DNA of 64,000 nucleotides, taken from positions 234,146-298,145 of the forward strand of contig NZ_SGWQ01000003.1 of NCBI RefSeq assembly GCF_004216555.1, in the 5' to 3' direction. The notes beneath the pieces were generated by a model that was not told the origin of the DNA, did no database searches, and worked only from the letters and a program-made list of their open reading frames with translations. Numbering within the stretch: the stretch's first letter is position 1; each line of letters starts with the position of its first letter. The position numbers and the translations under genes are program-made. This stretch comes from Herbihabitans rhizosphaerae. Its GTDB lineage: Bacteria; Actinomycetota; Actinomycetes; Mycobacteriales; Pseudonocardiaceae. Below are positions 34,571 through 41,892 of the stretch, piece after piece.

Positions 34571-34707
34571 GAGGGCGCCCCGCGCCCGAGTAGGGCGCAA
34601 TCACGCTGGTTGGTGACCCGGTAGGAACGTGGGGGTCCGGGGGGCTCGGCCCCCCGGGAATGATGAAGGGCGACGCGGTCTGCGCTTTCCGCAGACACAC
34701 GTCGCCC
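34571..34707 (-). repeat. Structured repeat downstream of tRNA-Asp (copy 2)
   Basis: Second copy of the element at 32160-32295, in the same orientation and position relative to its tRNA. The long hairpin spans 34668-34707, the GC hairpin 34637-34657. Relative to copy 1, a C-G pair has become T-A in the inner stem and an A-T pair has become G-C, so the pairing is kept. Confidence 0.8.
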
Positions 34708-34715
34708 ATCGCCCG

Positions 34716-34789
34716 CGACCCTGACGGGACTCGAACCCGCGACCTTCGCCGTGACAGGGCGACGCGCTAACCAACTGCGCCACAGGGCC
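34716..34789 (-). tRNA. tRNA-Asp (GTC)
   Basis: This 74-nt gene has acceptor arm GGCCCTG (5' end at 34789) pairing with CAGGGTC and discriminator G. The anticodon stem TCGCC/GGCGA encloses loop CTGTCAC, giving anticodon GTC. The T-arm has GGTTCGAGTCC. No CCA is encoded. It follows tRNA-Glu in the same direction with an 18-bp gap. Confidence 0.96.
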
Positions 34790-34807
34790 ATATGTAATTC
34801 GCGTGCG

Positions 34808-34880
34808 TGCTCCCAACGGGATTCGAACCCGCGCTGCCGCCTTGAAAGGGCGGAGTCCTAGGCCGCTAGACGATGGGAGC
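34808..34880 (-). tRNA. tRNA-Glu (TTC)
   Basis: This 73-nt gene has acceptor arm GCTCCCA (5' end at 34880) pairing with TGGGAGC and discriminator A. The anticodon stem CCGCC/GGCGG encloses loop CTTTCAA, giving anticodon TTC. No CCA is encoded. It is first in the tRNA group, ahead of tRNA-Asp. Confidence 0.96.
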
Positions 34881-34997
34881 CCGGCCGATCCGGTGAACCG
34901 CCCGGCCGCGCCCTCAGAGGCTATCGGTTCGCTTGCGCGATCCTCCGCTGGGAGCAGGTAGAGCATAGGACACGCACCCGCTGTCCTCCAAAGCGGG

Positions 34998-35759
34998 TTA
35001 CCTGTCGCCGACGGAGATCACACGATCTCGCAGTTCAGCCAGCTCGGTGGAGTCGAGCGCGACGGCGAGCGCCTGGCCGGTGAGCTCGTCGGTGAGCCGT
35101 TGCGCGGCCGCCCACCGGTCGGCCAGGTCGGGGATCCGCTCGGCGTTGGCGATCAACTCGTCGGCGTCGGCGTCGCGCCATCCGGTGCGCCGCAGCCGGC
35201 CGCGTCCGCCGTCCGGGTCGGCCACGACGGCGTCGCGGACGCCGAGCCCGTTGGCTCGCAGCGCGGCGAAGTGCAGCCCGCCGCGGAGTTCGCGCAGCAC
35301 GTTGATGGCGTGACCGAGGAGTTCGACCGGGTCGTCCGGTCGGGGCGCGACCCGCCAGCCGGCGAACAGGGGCAGTGCGCTCGCGTCGGCGGCGTCGACC
35401 ACGCGCAGCATCAGCTCGGCGAGCCGGGCCGGTTCGTCGACGGTGGACAGGTTGGTGCGCGACCAGGCCCAGAGTGCCGCCGAGTAGGCGTGCACCGCCT
35501 CGGTCGCGTTCACCTTCCGGGTCGCCACGGGCAGCAGCGCCTCGACGACCCACGCGGGGAACAGGCCGAAGACCTCGACGACGATCGCGGGTGGCGGATC
35601 GCCGAGCACGGCCGAGCGTCCCCGGAAGTACAGCGCCTTGTCGGGTAAGCCGAGCCGCGCCTCCTGCTTGGCCATCTCCGGACCGGTCATGGCCCGGCCG
35701 CCGGCACGTTGGACGACCGGCCTGATCTCCTCGGCGACCTTGACGTGGTCAGCGTTCAT
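34998..35759 (-). CDS. SCO6745-like hypothetical protein
   Basis: This is a 253-residue soluble protein. The central segment (VLRELRGGLHFAALRANGLG) and the preceding GHAINVLRELRGG pattern recall the actinobacterial SCO6745 family, which is widespread and uncharacterised. I chose the ATG at 35759 because GGAGG lies five bases upstream; the longer frame to 35828 adds a non-conserved stretch. It is on the same strand as, and 65 bp downstream of, the small protein at 35825-36067. The three tRNAs lie downstream in the same orientation. Function unknown; the family assignment is by eye. Confidence 0.7.
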   Translation of the reverse strand: MNADHVKVAEEIRPVVQRAGGRAMTGPEMAKQEARLGLPDKALYFRGRSAVLGDPPPAIVVEVFGLFPAWVVEALLPVATRKVNATEAVHAYSAALWAWSRTNLSTVDEPARLAELMLRVVDAADASALPLFAGWRVAPRPDDPVELLGHAINVLRELRGGLHFAALRANGLGVRDAVVADPDGGRGRLRRTGWRDADADELIANAERIPDLADRWAAAQRLTDELTGQALAVALDSTELAELRDRVISVGDR

Positions 35760-35824
35760 CCAGTCCTCCGCAACGTTGTCACATAACAGTGTTACGGAAG
35801 ACTCTCCTCGCCCGCAAGGAGCTT

Positions 35825-36067
35825 TCAACGGCAGACCGGCGGCACACCGTCCTCGCCCGGCGCGAGACCGAGCATGTCGAGCAACTGGCGACAGTCCTCG
35901 ACACCCTCCGCGCCGCGCGCCACCGCGAGGCGAGCCCGCCTTACCTGATCGTCGGACACCCGAGCGCCATCAGCGTTGCGCTGAGTCGGCACGCCGAACG
36001 TCGGACTCGACTGGTCGAGGGTCTCGTGCCTGATCAGAAACTGCCGAACTTCAAGGGACCCGCTCAT
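35825..36067 (-). CDS. Small hypothetical protein (80 aa)
   Basis: This 80-residue protein starts at an ATG preceded by GGGGAGGG, a strong ribosome-binding site. The C-terminal half (VSDDQVRRARLAVARGAEGV, EDCRQLLDMLGL) looks like a helical pair with a conserved-looking end, as in many short actinomycete proteins of unknown function. An overlapping plus-strand frame (35789-36106) has poorer composition and no good start, so I prefer this strand. It is probably expressed together with the following gene at 34998-35759. Confidence 0.55.
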   Translation of the reverse strand: MSGSLEVRQFLIRHETLDQSSPTFGVPTQRNADGARVSDDQVRRARLAVARGAEGVEDCRQLLDMLGLAPGEDGVPPVCR

Positions 36068-36106
36068 AACGCCCTCCCCGGCTTCGGTTTGGCCGTGAGG
36101 CTATGA

Positions 36107-36604
36107 GAGAGAAGGCGCGCGCCACAGCCCCCCGGCGAGTGAAAGAGGGGCAACCGAGGGTAGTTGACCGACGGCGTTGAGCTTCCCAATACCCGGCATT
36201 TCGGCCCCGCACGAAACCTTTACGCGGCCATTCGGGTCATTCACTGTCCGCAAGGGCTACGCATCGCACTATCGGGTGTCACGACACGCCCGCATCACCC
36301 TCACGGAGGGGCCGACCAGACCGATGATCGACCTCTCCTGGTCAGCAGCCGAACGTCTTTCCTCGGCCGGCCGGGCCGACGTGATCCGCTCCTCGCGACG
36401 CCGGCACGCGCGTTGACCCGATCGCCGTCATCCCTGATCAGCGCCGTGATCAACGGCGACCGCCGGACCACACCGCTGCCGGGCGGGAACGGCGGGTCAA
36501 GACACGCTTCGGTCACGGGTATGCGAAGTCCCGCCGACATCCAGTGAACAACTCACCCGTATTTTTTCCTCGCCAGCACTCGCACAGAGACGTTTCCCGT
36601 GCAA
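36107..36604. other. Long intergenic region without a supported gene
   Basis: About 500 bases show mixed third-position composition in every frame, no convincing ribosome-binding site and no recognisable protein. It includes an AT-rich patch near 36560 (TATTTTTTCC). It probably carries the promoter for the small-RNA candidate that follows. Confidence 0.5.
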
Positions 36605-36693
36605 CAATCGTGGTGCTGACACACCCCCGGTCAGCGCCTGTGGAGATCCCCTCCGGCCCCCGCGTTCCTCCCCCTGGCGCGGGGGCCTCTCCA
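36605..36693 (+). ncRNA. Candidate 6C-type small RNA (two C-rich hairpin loops)
   Basis: Two hairpins stand side by side. The first, 36612-36638, has a 9-bp stem (GGTGCTGAC/GTCAGCGCC with one G-T pair) and loop ACACCCCCG. The second, 36641-36693, has an outer stem TGGAGA/TCTCCA, a one-sided bulge of 8 nt, a 10-bp inner stem GGCCCCCGCG/CGCGGGGGCC and loop TTCCTCCCCCTGG. Two tandem stem-loops exposing runs of cytosines define the actinobacterial 6C RNA. A GC-rich terminator hairpin follows at 36740-36759 on the same strand. No protein frame explains the region. Identification is by architecture only; the exact ends are unknown. Confidence 0.6.
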
Positions 36694-36739
36694 TGCCTGC
36701 TCGTCGCTTTTCGCGCCTTCGCAGGGTCTTTGTGTCTAC

Positions 36740-36759
36740 CCGGGGGGTCGACCCCCCGG
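36740..36759 (+). terminator. GC-rich hairpin after the small-RNA candidate
   Basis: CCGGGGGG (36740-36747), loop TCGA, CCCCCCGG (36752-36759), followed by ACCCCCCACG. The stem and its flank closely match, in opposite orientation, the GC hairpin in the two tRNA-associated repeats, so it is likely the same kind of terminator. Confidence 0.6.
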
Positions 36760-36999
36760 ACCCCCCACGGTGCGAGTTCCTCGTCTTCCAACGTCGGTGC
36801 GTTGCGTTTGGACTAACGCACTAGATGAACCCTTCGAGTTCGGCTCAGTTGGGTTTGGACGTGTGGGGTGGCACAGGGTTGCGAAGGTTGGGCCAAATCG
36901 GTGTGTCGCGTGTCACAGTCGCTATGTCGTCGTCACCGAACCGTTATGGTGTTCGCCGTGCCTCTTCCCAGTCTTGGACGCTTGAGCAGCCGCACCAAC

Positions 37000-37368
37000 A
37001 TGAAGCCGGTCAGTCGTGCCGGCTCGACCGGCCGCCACCGCACCGTCGACCGTGAGCACAACGAGGTGCTGCCCGACACGGAGCTCGAGTCCTACCTCGC
37101 CGCACTCGCCCCCGAGGGCGATCCGGAGAGCACCGGCGCCGGCCGGCGCTTCGGCGGCTCCGAGGTGTACCAGCTCCGCCTCGCCCTGATGGCCAACGAA
37201 CAGCTCCGGGAGATCGCCGCCCGGCAGCAGACCTCACCGCAGGCGCTCGCCCAGGAGTGGGTCACGCAGCGCCTCGAGTGGGAGGCCCGCCAGCTCGACC
37301 AGCAGCGCGTCCCCGCAGCCCCGCGCGGCCTCGACGAGACCAACAGGATCCCGCGCGTCACCGGCTGA
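37000..37368 (+). CDS. Hypothetical protein with ribbon-helix-helix-like segment
   Basis: This is a 122-residue protein. The segment VYQLRLALMANEQLREIAAR (about residues 57-76) followed by QTSPQALAQEWVTQRLEWE has the strand-helix-helix look of CopG/RHH DNA-binding proteins. The N-terminus is polar and probably disordered. I take the ATG at 37000; a GTG at 36958 would add 14 residues and neither has a strong ribosome-binding site. It shares a perfect bidirectional terminator with the convergent cold-shock gene. It is not next to a toxin gene, so I do not call it an antitoxin. Confidence 0.65.
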   Translation: MKPVSRAGSTGRHRTVDREHNEVLPDTELESYLAALAPEGDPESTGAGRRFGGSEVYQLRLALMANEQLREIAARQQTSPQALAQEWVTQRLEWEARQLDQQRVPAAPRGLDETNRIPRVTG

Positions 37369-37381
37369 CCACTGACACGAG

Positions 37382-37413
37382 AGTGGCCCCCGACCAACCG
37401 GTCGGGGGCCACT
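37382..37413. terminator. Bidirectional terminator between convergent genes
   Basis: AGTGGCCCCCGACC (37382-37395) and GGTCGGGGGCCACT (37400-37413) form a perfect 14-bp stem with loop AACC. It lies between the RHH-like gene and the cold-shock gene, which converge here. Confidence 0.85.
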
Positions 37414-37428
37414 GTTCGCACTGGGTAT

Positions 37429-37632
37429 TTACAGCGGATGCACGTTCGTCGCCTGCGGGCCCTTGGTGCCCTGGCCGACCTCGAACTCGACGCGCTGGTT
37501 CTCCTCCAGGGTGCGGAAACCCTTGCCCTGAATTTCCGAGTAGTGCACGAAGACGTCAGCCCCGCCGTTGTCGACGGCGATGAAGCCGAAGCCCTTCTCG
37601 GAGTTGAACCACTTGACAGTGCCCTGTGCCAT
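37429..37632 (-). CDS. cspA: Cold-shock protein CspA family
   Basis: This 67-residue protein is a complete cold-shock domain. It has [20 protein letters not shown] with RNP1 (K-G-F-G-F-I) and [20 protein letters not shown] with RNP2 (V-F-V-H-Y), then [19 protein letters not shown]. Such proteins bind single-stranded RNA and DNA and act as RNA chaperones. A good ribosome-binding site (GGAGGCAGGTAC) precedes the ATG. A small hairpin in the leader is noted at 37661-37681. Confidence 0.97.
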   Translation of the reverse strand: MAQGTVKWFNSEKGFGFIAVDNGGADVFVHYSEIQGKGFRTLEENQRVEFEVGQGTKGPQATNVHPL

Positions 37633-37961
37633 GTACCTGCCTCCATCGCAGGATCAGCGTGGGGTTACACCGTGCAACCCCGGGCCGTCCCCGGGCGGTG
37701 CCTTCGCCCACTTCAGCGAGAAGCAGCACGCCCGCGTTGTTGTTCCGCGAGCGTGGAAACACGAACACAGAAACTACGGCCTGCGCGGCAAATCGTATCG
37801 CCAACTCGGACACCGCACTACTGGTCAAAGCGTTCTTCGCTAGGCCAAACGGGTGATCCACACGCGCACGTGAGGGTGCCTCGCGTGCGCCCTCACCGGC
37901 CTCCGAACTTTCCCGCCCACACCGGCATCACAACAGGTGTCGGAAGGGAAGGGGATCACCA
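37633..37961. other. Divergent intergenic region, cspA and L,D-transpeptidase promoters
   Basis: About 330 bases separate the divergent starts. It contains the cspA leader and, on the other side, the ribosome-binding site GGAAGGGAAGGGG of the transpeptidase gene. No further gene is supported. Confidence 0.6.
37661..37681 (-). promoter_or_regulatory. Hairpin in the cspA leader
   Basis: GGGGTT (37661-37666) and AACCCC (37676-37681) are inverted with a 9-nt loop, 29 bp upstream of the cspA ATG. It could influence cspA translation or mRNA stability; short stem, so uncertain. Confidence 0.3.
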
Positions 37962-39131
37962 ATGGGGCGCAAGTTCACCATCACCGCCGCGGCCGTCGGC
38001 GCGGCCGTGCTGGCCGGGCTCACCGGCTGCACCACCAGCGTCACGGGCGGCGCGCACACCGAAGCCGAGACGAGCACGCCGGCGGTCACCGCCGAGCCGG
38101 CCGCCGGCGCGCAGGACACCAGCCCGGCACAGCCGGTGCGCGTCACCGCCGCCGGCGCCGAGTTAGCCGAGGTCGCGCTGACCAACGCCGAGGGGCGCAC
38201 GGTGGCGGGCACGCTGTCGGCCGACCGCCGGGTATGGACCGCGGGCGAGCCGCTCGGCTACGGCAAGCGGTACACCTGGTTCGGTCGCGCCGTCACCCGC
38301 ACGGGCGACACGCTGCCGATCGGCGGCGAGTTCAGCACCGTCCGGCCGGCCCGGCAGGTGCGCGCGAAGGTCAACACCGGCGACGGGCAGACCTACGGCG
38401 TGGCCATGCCGATCTCGGTCACGTTCGACGCGCCGGTCAAGGACAAGACCGCCGTCGAGCGCGCGATGCCGGTGCGCACGTCGGTGCCCACCGAGGGGTC
38501 GTGGGCGTGGTTGGACGACCGGACCGCGCACTGGCGGCCGAGGCAGTACTGGACACCGGGGACCGAGGTGGCGGTGGACGCGAAGCTGTACGGCGTCGCG
38601 TTCGGCGGCGGCTCCTACGGGCTGGCGGACGTGTCGTCGAAGTTCACGATCGGGCGATCGCAGGTCGTGAAGGCGGACACTCGCACCCATCGCATGAAGG
38701 TGGTGCGCGATGGGGTGCAGATCGCCGACTACCCGGCCAGCTACGGTCTGGAGTCCGATCCCGGACGGGTGACGCCGAGCGGCACGCACGTGGTGATGTC
38801 CAAGGAGAAGGTCGTCTCGATGACCAACCCCAAGTACGGCTACTACAACGTGTCGATGCCGTGGGCGATGCGCGTGTCCAACAACGGCGTCTACATCCAC
38901 GGAAACCCGGAATCCATTGCGGCACAGGGGAATCGCAATGTGTCACACGGCTGCGTGAACCTGTCGCCGGTCAACGCGAAGGCGTACTTCGAGACCGCGC
39001 TCGTCGGCGACCCGGTCGAGATCGAGGGCAGCACGGTGCGCCTGTCGGCCAAGGACGGCGACTTCTACGACTGGACGCTGTCCTGGGAGCAGTGGCGGGC
39101 GAAGTCCGCACTGCGCGCCGAGGGGCCGTAA
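37962..39131 (+). CDS. L,D-transpeptidase (YkuD) lipoprotein, LdtMt2-like
   Basis: This 389-residue peptidoglycan cross-linker forms 3-3 bonds between stem peptides. It has an N-terminal lipobox (VLAGLTGCTT), then two Ig-like domains (about 50-130 and 135-225) and the catalytic YkuD domain (about 235-360). The active-site motif H-G-x...S-H-G-C-V-N-L is present (YIHGNPES, then NVSHGCVNLS with C331), followed by a C-terminal extension with WEQW as in mycobacterial LdtMt2. A good purine-rich ribosome-binding site precedes the ATG. It acts at the outer face of the membrane and is typically insensitive to most beta-lactams except carbapenems. Confidence 0.95.
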   Translation: MGRKFTITAAAVGAAVLAGLTGCTTSVTGGAHTEAETSTPAVTAEPAAGAQDTSPAQPVRVTAAGAELAEVALTNAEGRTVAGTLSADRRVWTAGEPLGYGKRYTWFGRAVTRTGDTLPIGGEFSTVRPARQVRAKVNTGDGQTYGVAMPISVTFDAPVKDKTAVERAMPVRTSVPTEGSWAWLDDRTAHWRPRQYWTPGTEVAVDAKLYGVAFGGGSYGLADVSSKFTIGRSQVVKADTRTHRMKVVRDGVQIADYPASYGLESDPGRVTPSGTHVVMSKEKVVSMTNPKYGYYNVSMPWAMRVSNNGVYIHGNPESIAAQGNRNVSHGCVNLSPVNAKAYFETALVGDPVEIEGSTVRLSAKDGDFYDWTLSWEQWRAKSALRAEGP

Positions 39132-39167
39132 AGCCCTAAGCTGTCCGGCACTGGAGAGGGGGGCGCG

Positions 39168-40103
39168 ATGCGGCGTGAGACACCACCACGCGGCACCGCG
39201 GCCCCCGCTCATCGGGTACCGCCCGCGCTGGAGAAGCGGTTCGCGTCCCTGTCGCGGGTGATCGGAGGGCCGGCCGAGCGGCCGACTCCCGCCGAGGCCA
39301 CCCCCGAGGAGGTCGCGACCGGCTACCTGGTGGTGCGCGCGTCCGGTGCGAGCGCCACCCGGCAGGCGATCACCGGCGGCGGCCGTTCCGAACCGGAGAA
39401 GCTGCAGATCCTGATGCGCGCGCTGCTGCCGAGGTACCTGCCGCCGAAGGGTGTCAGCATGTCCTTCGGCGAGTGCGCGCTGCGGGCCCATCCCCCTGCG
39501 GGCGCGGACGGCGCGAAGGCGCAGGGCGTGGTGCTGTTGACGGTGGCCACGCACAAGCTGTCGATCAGCTTCGCCGAGCTGCGGCCGCTGCTGTTCCAGC
39601 CAGTGCCGGTGGACCGGCCGCTGCAGGCGCTGTTCGCCTCCTCGGTGGCGCACCTGCTGGTCGTGGCGAGTTCGCTGGACCCGCACGGGATCAAGCCGTA
39701 TCTGACCGGGCTCGCCGAGCTGGTGTTGCGCAGCGCGCTGCGGACCGAGCTGGATCGCGCGGACGCGATCGCCACCCGCAGGCGCGCGGCGGTCGACTAC
39801 ATCAAGGAGAACCTGGCCGATCCGTCGCTGACCGCTGAACGGATCGCCGACGCGCTGTTCATCTCGCGGCGGCGGCTGTACCAGTTGTTCGACGACGGCG
39901 ACGGCGTGTCCGGGCGGATCAGGACGCTGCGCATCGAGCGGGCGCGCGAGCTGCTCGGCGACCCGGCGCACGCGCGGCGCGGGGTCGGCGAGATCTCCCG
40001 GCAGTGCGGGTTCGCCAACGCGGCACACTTCTCGCGCACGTTCCGCAAAGTGGTCGGCGAGACGCCGCGCGGCTACCGCGACCGCATGCTCACCTCACCC
40101 TGA
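39168..40103 (+). CDS. AraC-family transcriptional regulator
   Basis: This is a 311-residue regulator. The N-terminal two thirds are an AraC-like ligand-binding or dimerisation domain (YLVVRASGASATRQAITGGG, LPPKGVSMSFGECALRA). The C-terminal DNA-binding domain (about 205-305) has YIKENLADPSLTAERIADAL, FISRRRLYQLF and the second HTH GEISRQCGFANAAHFSRTFR with the family ending VVGETPRGYRDRML. GAGAGGGGGGCGCG precedes the ATG. It lies 36 bp after the transpeptidase on the same strand and may be co-transcribed; its target is unknown. Confidence 0.92.
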   Translation: MRRETPPRGTAAPAHRVPPALEKRFASLSRVIGGPAERPTPAEATPEEVATGYLVVRASGASATRQAITGGGRSEPEKLQILMRALLPRYLPPKGVSMSFGECALRAHPPAGADGAKAQGVVLLTVATHKLSISFAELRPLLFQPVPVDRPLQALFASSVAHLLVVASSLDPHGIKPYLTGLAELVLRSALRTELDRADAIATRRRAAVDYIKENLADPSLTAERIADALFISRRRLYQLFDDGDGVSGRIRTLRIERARELLGDPAHARRGVGEISRQCGFANAAHFSRTFRKVVGETPRGYRDRMLTSP

Positions 40104-40280
40104 CGAACGAACACCCACGACTTGATCTTGCCCACGTACTGGACGCAGCCCCCACCCGCACCGGGGCACCCCACCAGACCATGGTATCGGCGATGGGTTG
40201 TCGGTGGGGCGTTCAAGATCCACTTGTGGATGAAACGGTGCCTGTGGATAAGTGCGTCGCGGGGCCGGGGCCGTCGCGGG

Positions 40281-40832
40281 TCAGCTGAAGTCCACTGTGG
40301 ACACGAGTTCGCCGAGTACGGACGCGAGATCGAGCCAGCCGCGACCGGTCGTGGAGTGCATGGTGAACACGGCGAGCCGCGCACCGTCCGAGTCGATCAC
40401 CACGACCTGCAGCTGGCAGCCGGACGGCGGCGAGGAGCGCAGCGGCCCGTCGACCATGATCCGCTCGGCGATCACCACCGGATAACCCTTGTCCGTCACC
40501 GATTCGGTGACCTCACGGATGTCCGGCCCGCCGGCGTCCTCGAGGTGGTAGCGCAGGTCGGCCGCGATGTCCGTACCGCGCGGCGCCTCCGACGGCACCA
40601 CCGTGCCGATCAGGATCGCCGGATCGGAGCTGGGATGGTCCACCACCGCGACGAGCCCGGCGTCGTTGTCGTGCGCCAGCTCCGCCGCCTCGCGCGCGGC
40701 CACGCCCACCCCGGGGTCGTGCGCCGACTCCGGCCCGCGCAGCTTGACGATCAGCTCCACCAGTTCGCGCTCGGTCTCGTCAACGGTGCGCATCGACACG
40801 GGAGTGATCCCGGAGACCGTCGCGAGCTTCAC
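40281..40832 (-). CDS. Hypothetical protein of an ESX-type accessory operon
   Basis: This 183-residue soluble protein has no membrane segment or signal peptide. Residues about 60-180 have an alternating strand pattern (GLVAVVDHPSSDPAILIGTV, GCQLQVVVIDSDGARLAVFT), suggesting a compact alpha/beta domain. Its GTG start overlaps the stop of the WXG-like gene upstream (GTGA), and it is the last of five coupled genes. Its position suggests a role tied to the secreted helical proteins, perhaps as a chaperone, but I recognise no family. The final codons carry a copy of the recurrent palindrome (40290-40302). Confidence 0.65.
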   Translation of the reverse strand: MKLATVSGITPVSMRTVDETERELVELIVKLRGPESAHDPGVGVAAREAAELAHDNDAGLVAVVDHPSSDPAILIGTVVPSEAPRGTDIAADLRYHLEDAGGPDIREVTESVTDKGYPVVIAERIMVDGPLRSSPPSGCQLQVVVIDSDGARLAVFTMHSTTGRGWLDLASVLGELVSTVDFS

Positions 40833-41590
40833 GACCGGCGATTCCCCGACACGGCCGCGGCCAGCGCCCCGGCCGCCCCGGTCGGCGCGTTCGCGTCGTC
40901 GGTGAACGCGGCGGGCCGGTCGGGCGAGGCCAGCATCGTGGCCAACGACGAGCAGGTCGCCGACGCGCGGCCGAGCACCCCGACCAGCGCGCGCACCCGA
41001 GTGTCGTCGGGCGCCGGTTCGGGTGCGCGGCCGGACGTGATCGCCTCCAGCTCCGCCGCCACCCGATCGGCTGCCCGCCGGTGATCCGACTCCAGCCGGT
41101 GCGCCGCCCGGATCACCTCGGCCAGCTTCGAGTCCACTTCGGACACTCGCCGCTCGGCGACGGTCTTCTCCGCGCTGGCACTGGCCACGGTGGCCGGCGT
41201 GGCGGCGAGGTCGAGCGCGTTCTGCTTGTCCTGCAAGGTATCCCGCGCGATGTCCAGCTCGCGGCGCAGCGCGACGGCCTTGGTGTCGAGCTCGTCGGCG
41301 CGCCGCTTGTTCGCGGTCAGCGCGGCCACCCAGTCGCCGAGCACCCTGGCGGCGCGCAGCAGTGTGTCCGTACTCGAGTCCACTGTGGACGGATGAGCGC
41401 CGACCCGCTTGCGGAACCCGGCGCTGGCGTCGCCGCGCCAGTGCTCGGTCTCCTCGGCGGCACGGCGCAACTCGGGCAGAGCGGCCGCCGCCGACCTCGC
41501 CGCCTCGCCGAGCTGCGCGCTGGCCGCGGCGGCGGCGTCCACGTCACCCGGTGTCGGATCGAAGCCGAGCCCTCGGTACCTGGGATCCAT
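40829..41590 (-). CDS. WXG-like, coiled-coil ESX-associated protein
   Basis: This is a 253-residue, almost entirely helical protein. W51-R-G53 lies between two predicted helices (EETEHWRGDASAGFRKRV), the W-x-G turn typical of WXG100-superfamily type VII substrates. Long heptad-like helices follow (RRADELDTKAVALRRELDIA, SEVDSKLAEVIRAAHRLESD). The ATG at 41590 lies two bases after the upstream stop; GGTGG is a weak ribosome-binding site. It is longer than a canonical 100-residue WXG protein, so a PPE- or LXG-like substrate is possible. Secretion is inferred from family resemblance. Confidence 0.65.
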   Translation of the reverse strand: MDPRYRGLGFDPTPGDVDAAAAASAQLGEAARSAAAALPELRRAAEETEHWRGDASAGFRKRVGAHPSTVDSSTDTLLRAARVLGDWVAALTANKRRADELDTKAVALRRELDIARDTLQDKQNALDLAATPATVASASAEKTVAERRVSEVDSKLAEVIRAAHRLESDHRRAADRVAAELEAITSGRAPEPAPDDTRVRALVGVLGRASATCSSLATMLASPDRPAAFTDDANAPTGAAGALAAAVSGNRRS

Positions 41591-41592
41591 GA

Positions 41593-41892
41593 TCAGGTCC
41601 ACCGTGCCTTGCGCAGCAAGGATTCTCGCGCGGCGTCGTCGATGTCCACATAGGACGCGAGCGCGCCGTCCAGGCGCTCCCGGCTGTCCTCGACGCCCTC
41701 GCCGGCCCGGCCGAGTCCGGCAAGGCACTGCTCGGTCACCGCGGCGGCTGCTCGGTTCAGCCGCTCGGGGCCCAGGCGCGAGCACACCCGGACGTCGACC
41801 GTCTCGACCGCGGCGCGCAGCGCGTCACCGGCCGCGTCGAGCGCGGCGGTCACCGTCCGCATGCTCGGCGGGTCGGCCTCGAAACCGCTCAT
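41593..41892 (-). CDS. EspC-like small type VII secretion-associated protein
   Basis: This is a 99-residue helical protein. The start MSGFEADPPSMRTVTAALDA resembles EspC/DUF-type ESX proteins, which begin with a short G-F-x-V-D/E-P motif followed by an amphipathic helix, and the rest forms a second helix (AAVTEQCLAGLGRAGEGVED). The ATG overlaps the preceding stop (TGATG). It probably forms part of a helical heterodimer with a neighbouring gene product. The family call is by eye. Confidence 0.6.
   Translation of the reverse strand: MSGFEADPPSMRTVTAALDAAGDALRAAVETVDVRVCSRLGPERLNRAAAAVTEQCLAGLGRAGEGVEDSRERLDGALASYVDIDDAARESLLRKARWT

Noticed and set aside
32160-34880. Direct repeats at tRNA genes considered as attachment sites of an integrated element
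   Set aside because: The repeats do not include tRNA sequence, and no integrase, excisionase or phage gene lies between them; only pabAB and a tRNA do.
36164-36547. 127-codon plus-strand frame in the gene-free region
   Set aside because: No ribosome-binding site, mixed third-position composition and no recognisable feature; it runs towards the small-RNA candidate.
36513-36791. 92-codon minus-strand frame across the 6C-like hairpins
   Set aside because: It exists only because the hairpin region lacks stops; the base pairing explains the sequence better than coding does.
37000-37368. RHH-like protein considered as an antitoxin
   Set aside because: No toxin-sized partner gene is adjacent; the neighbour is a convergent cold-shock gene.
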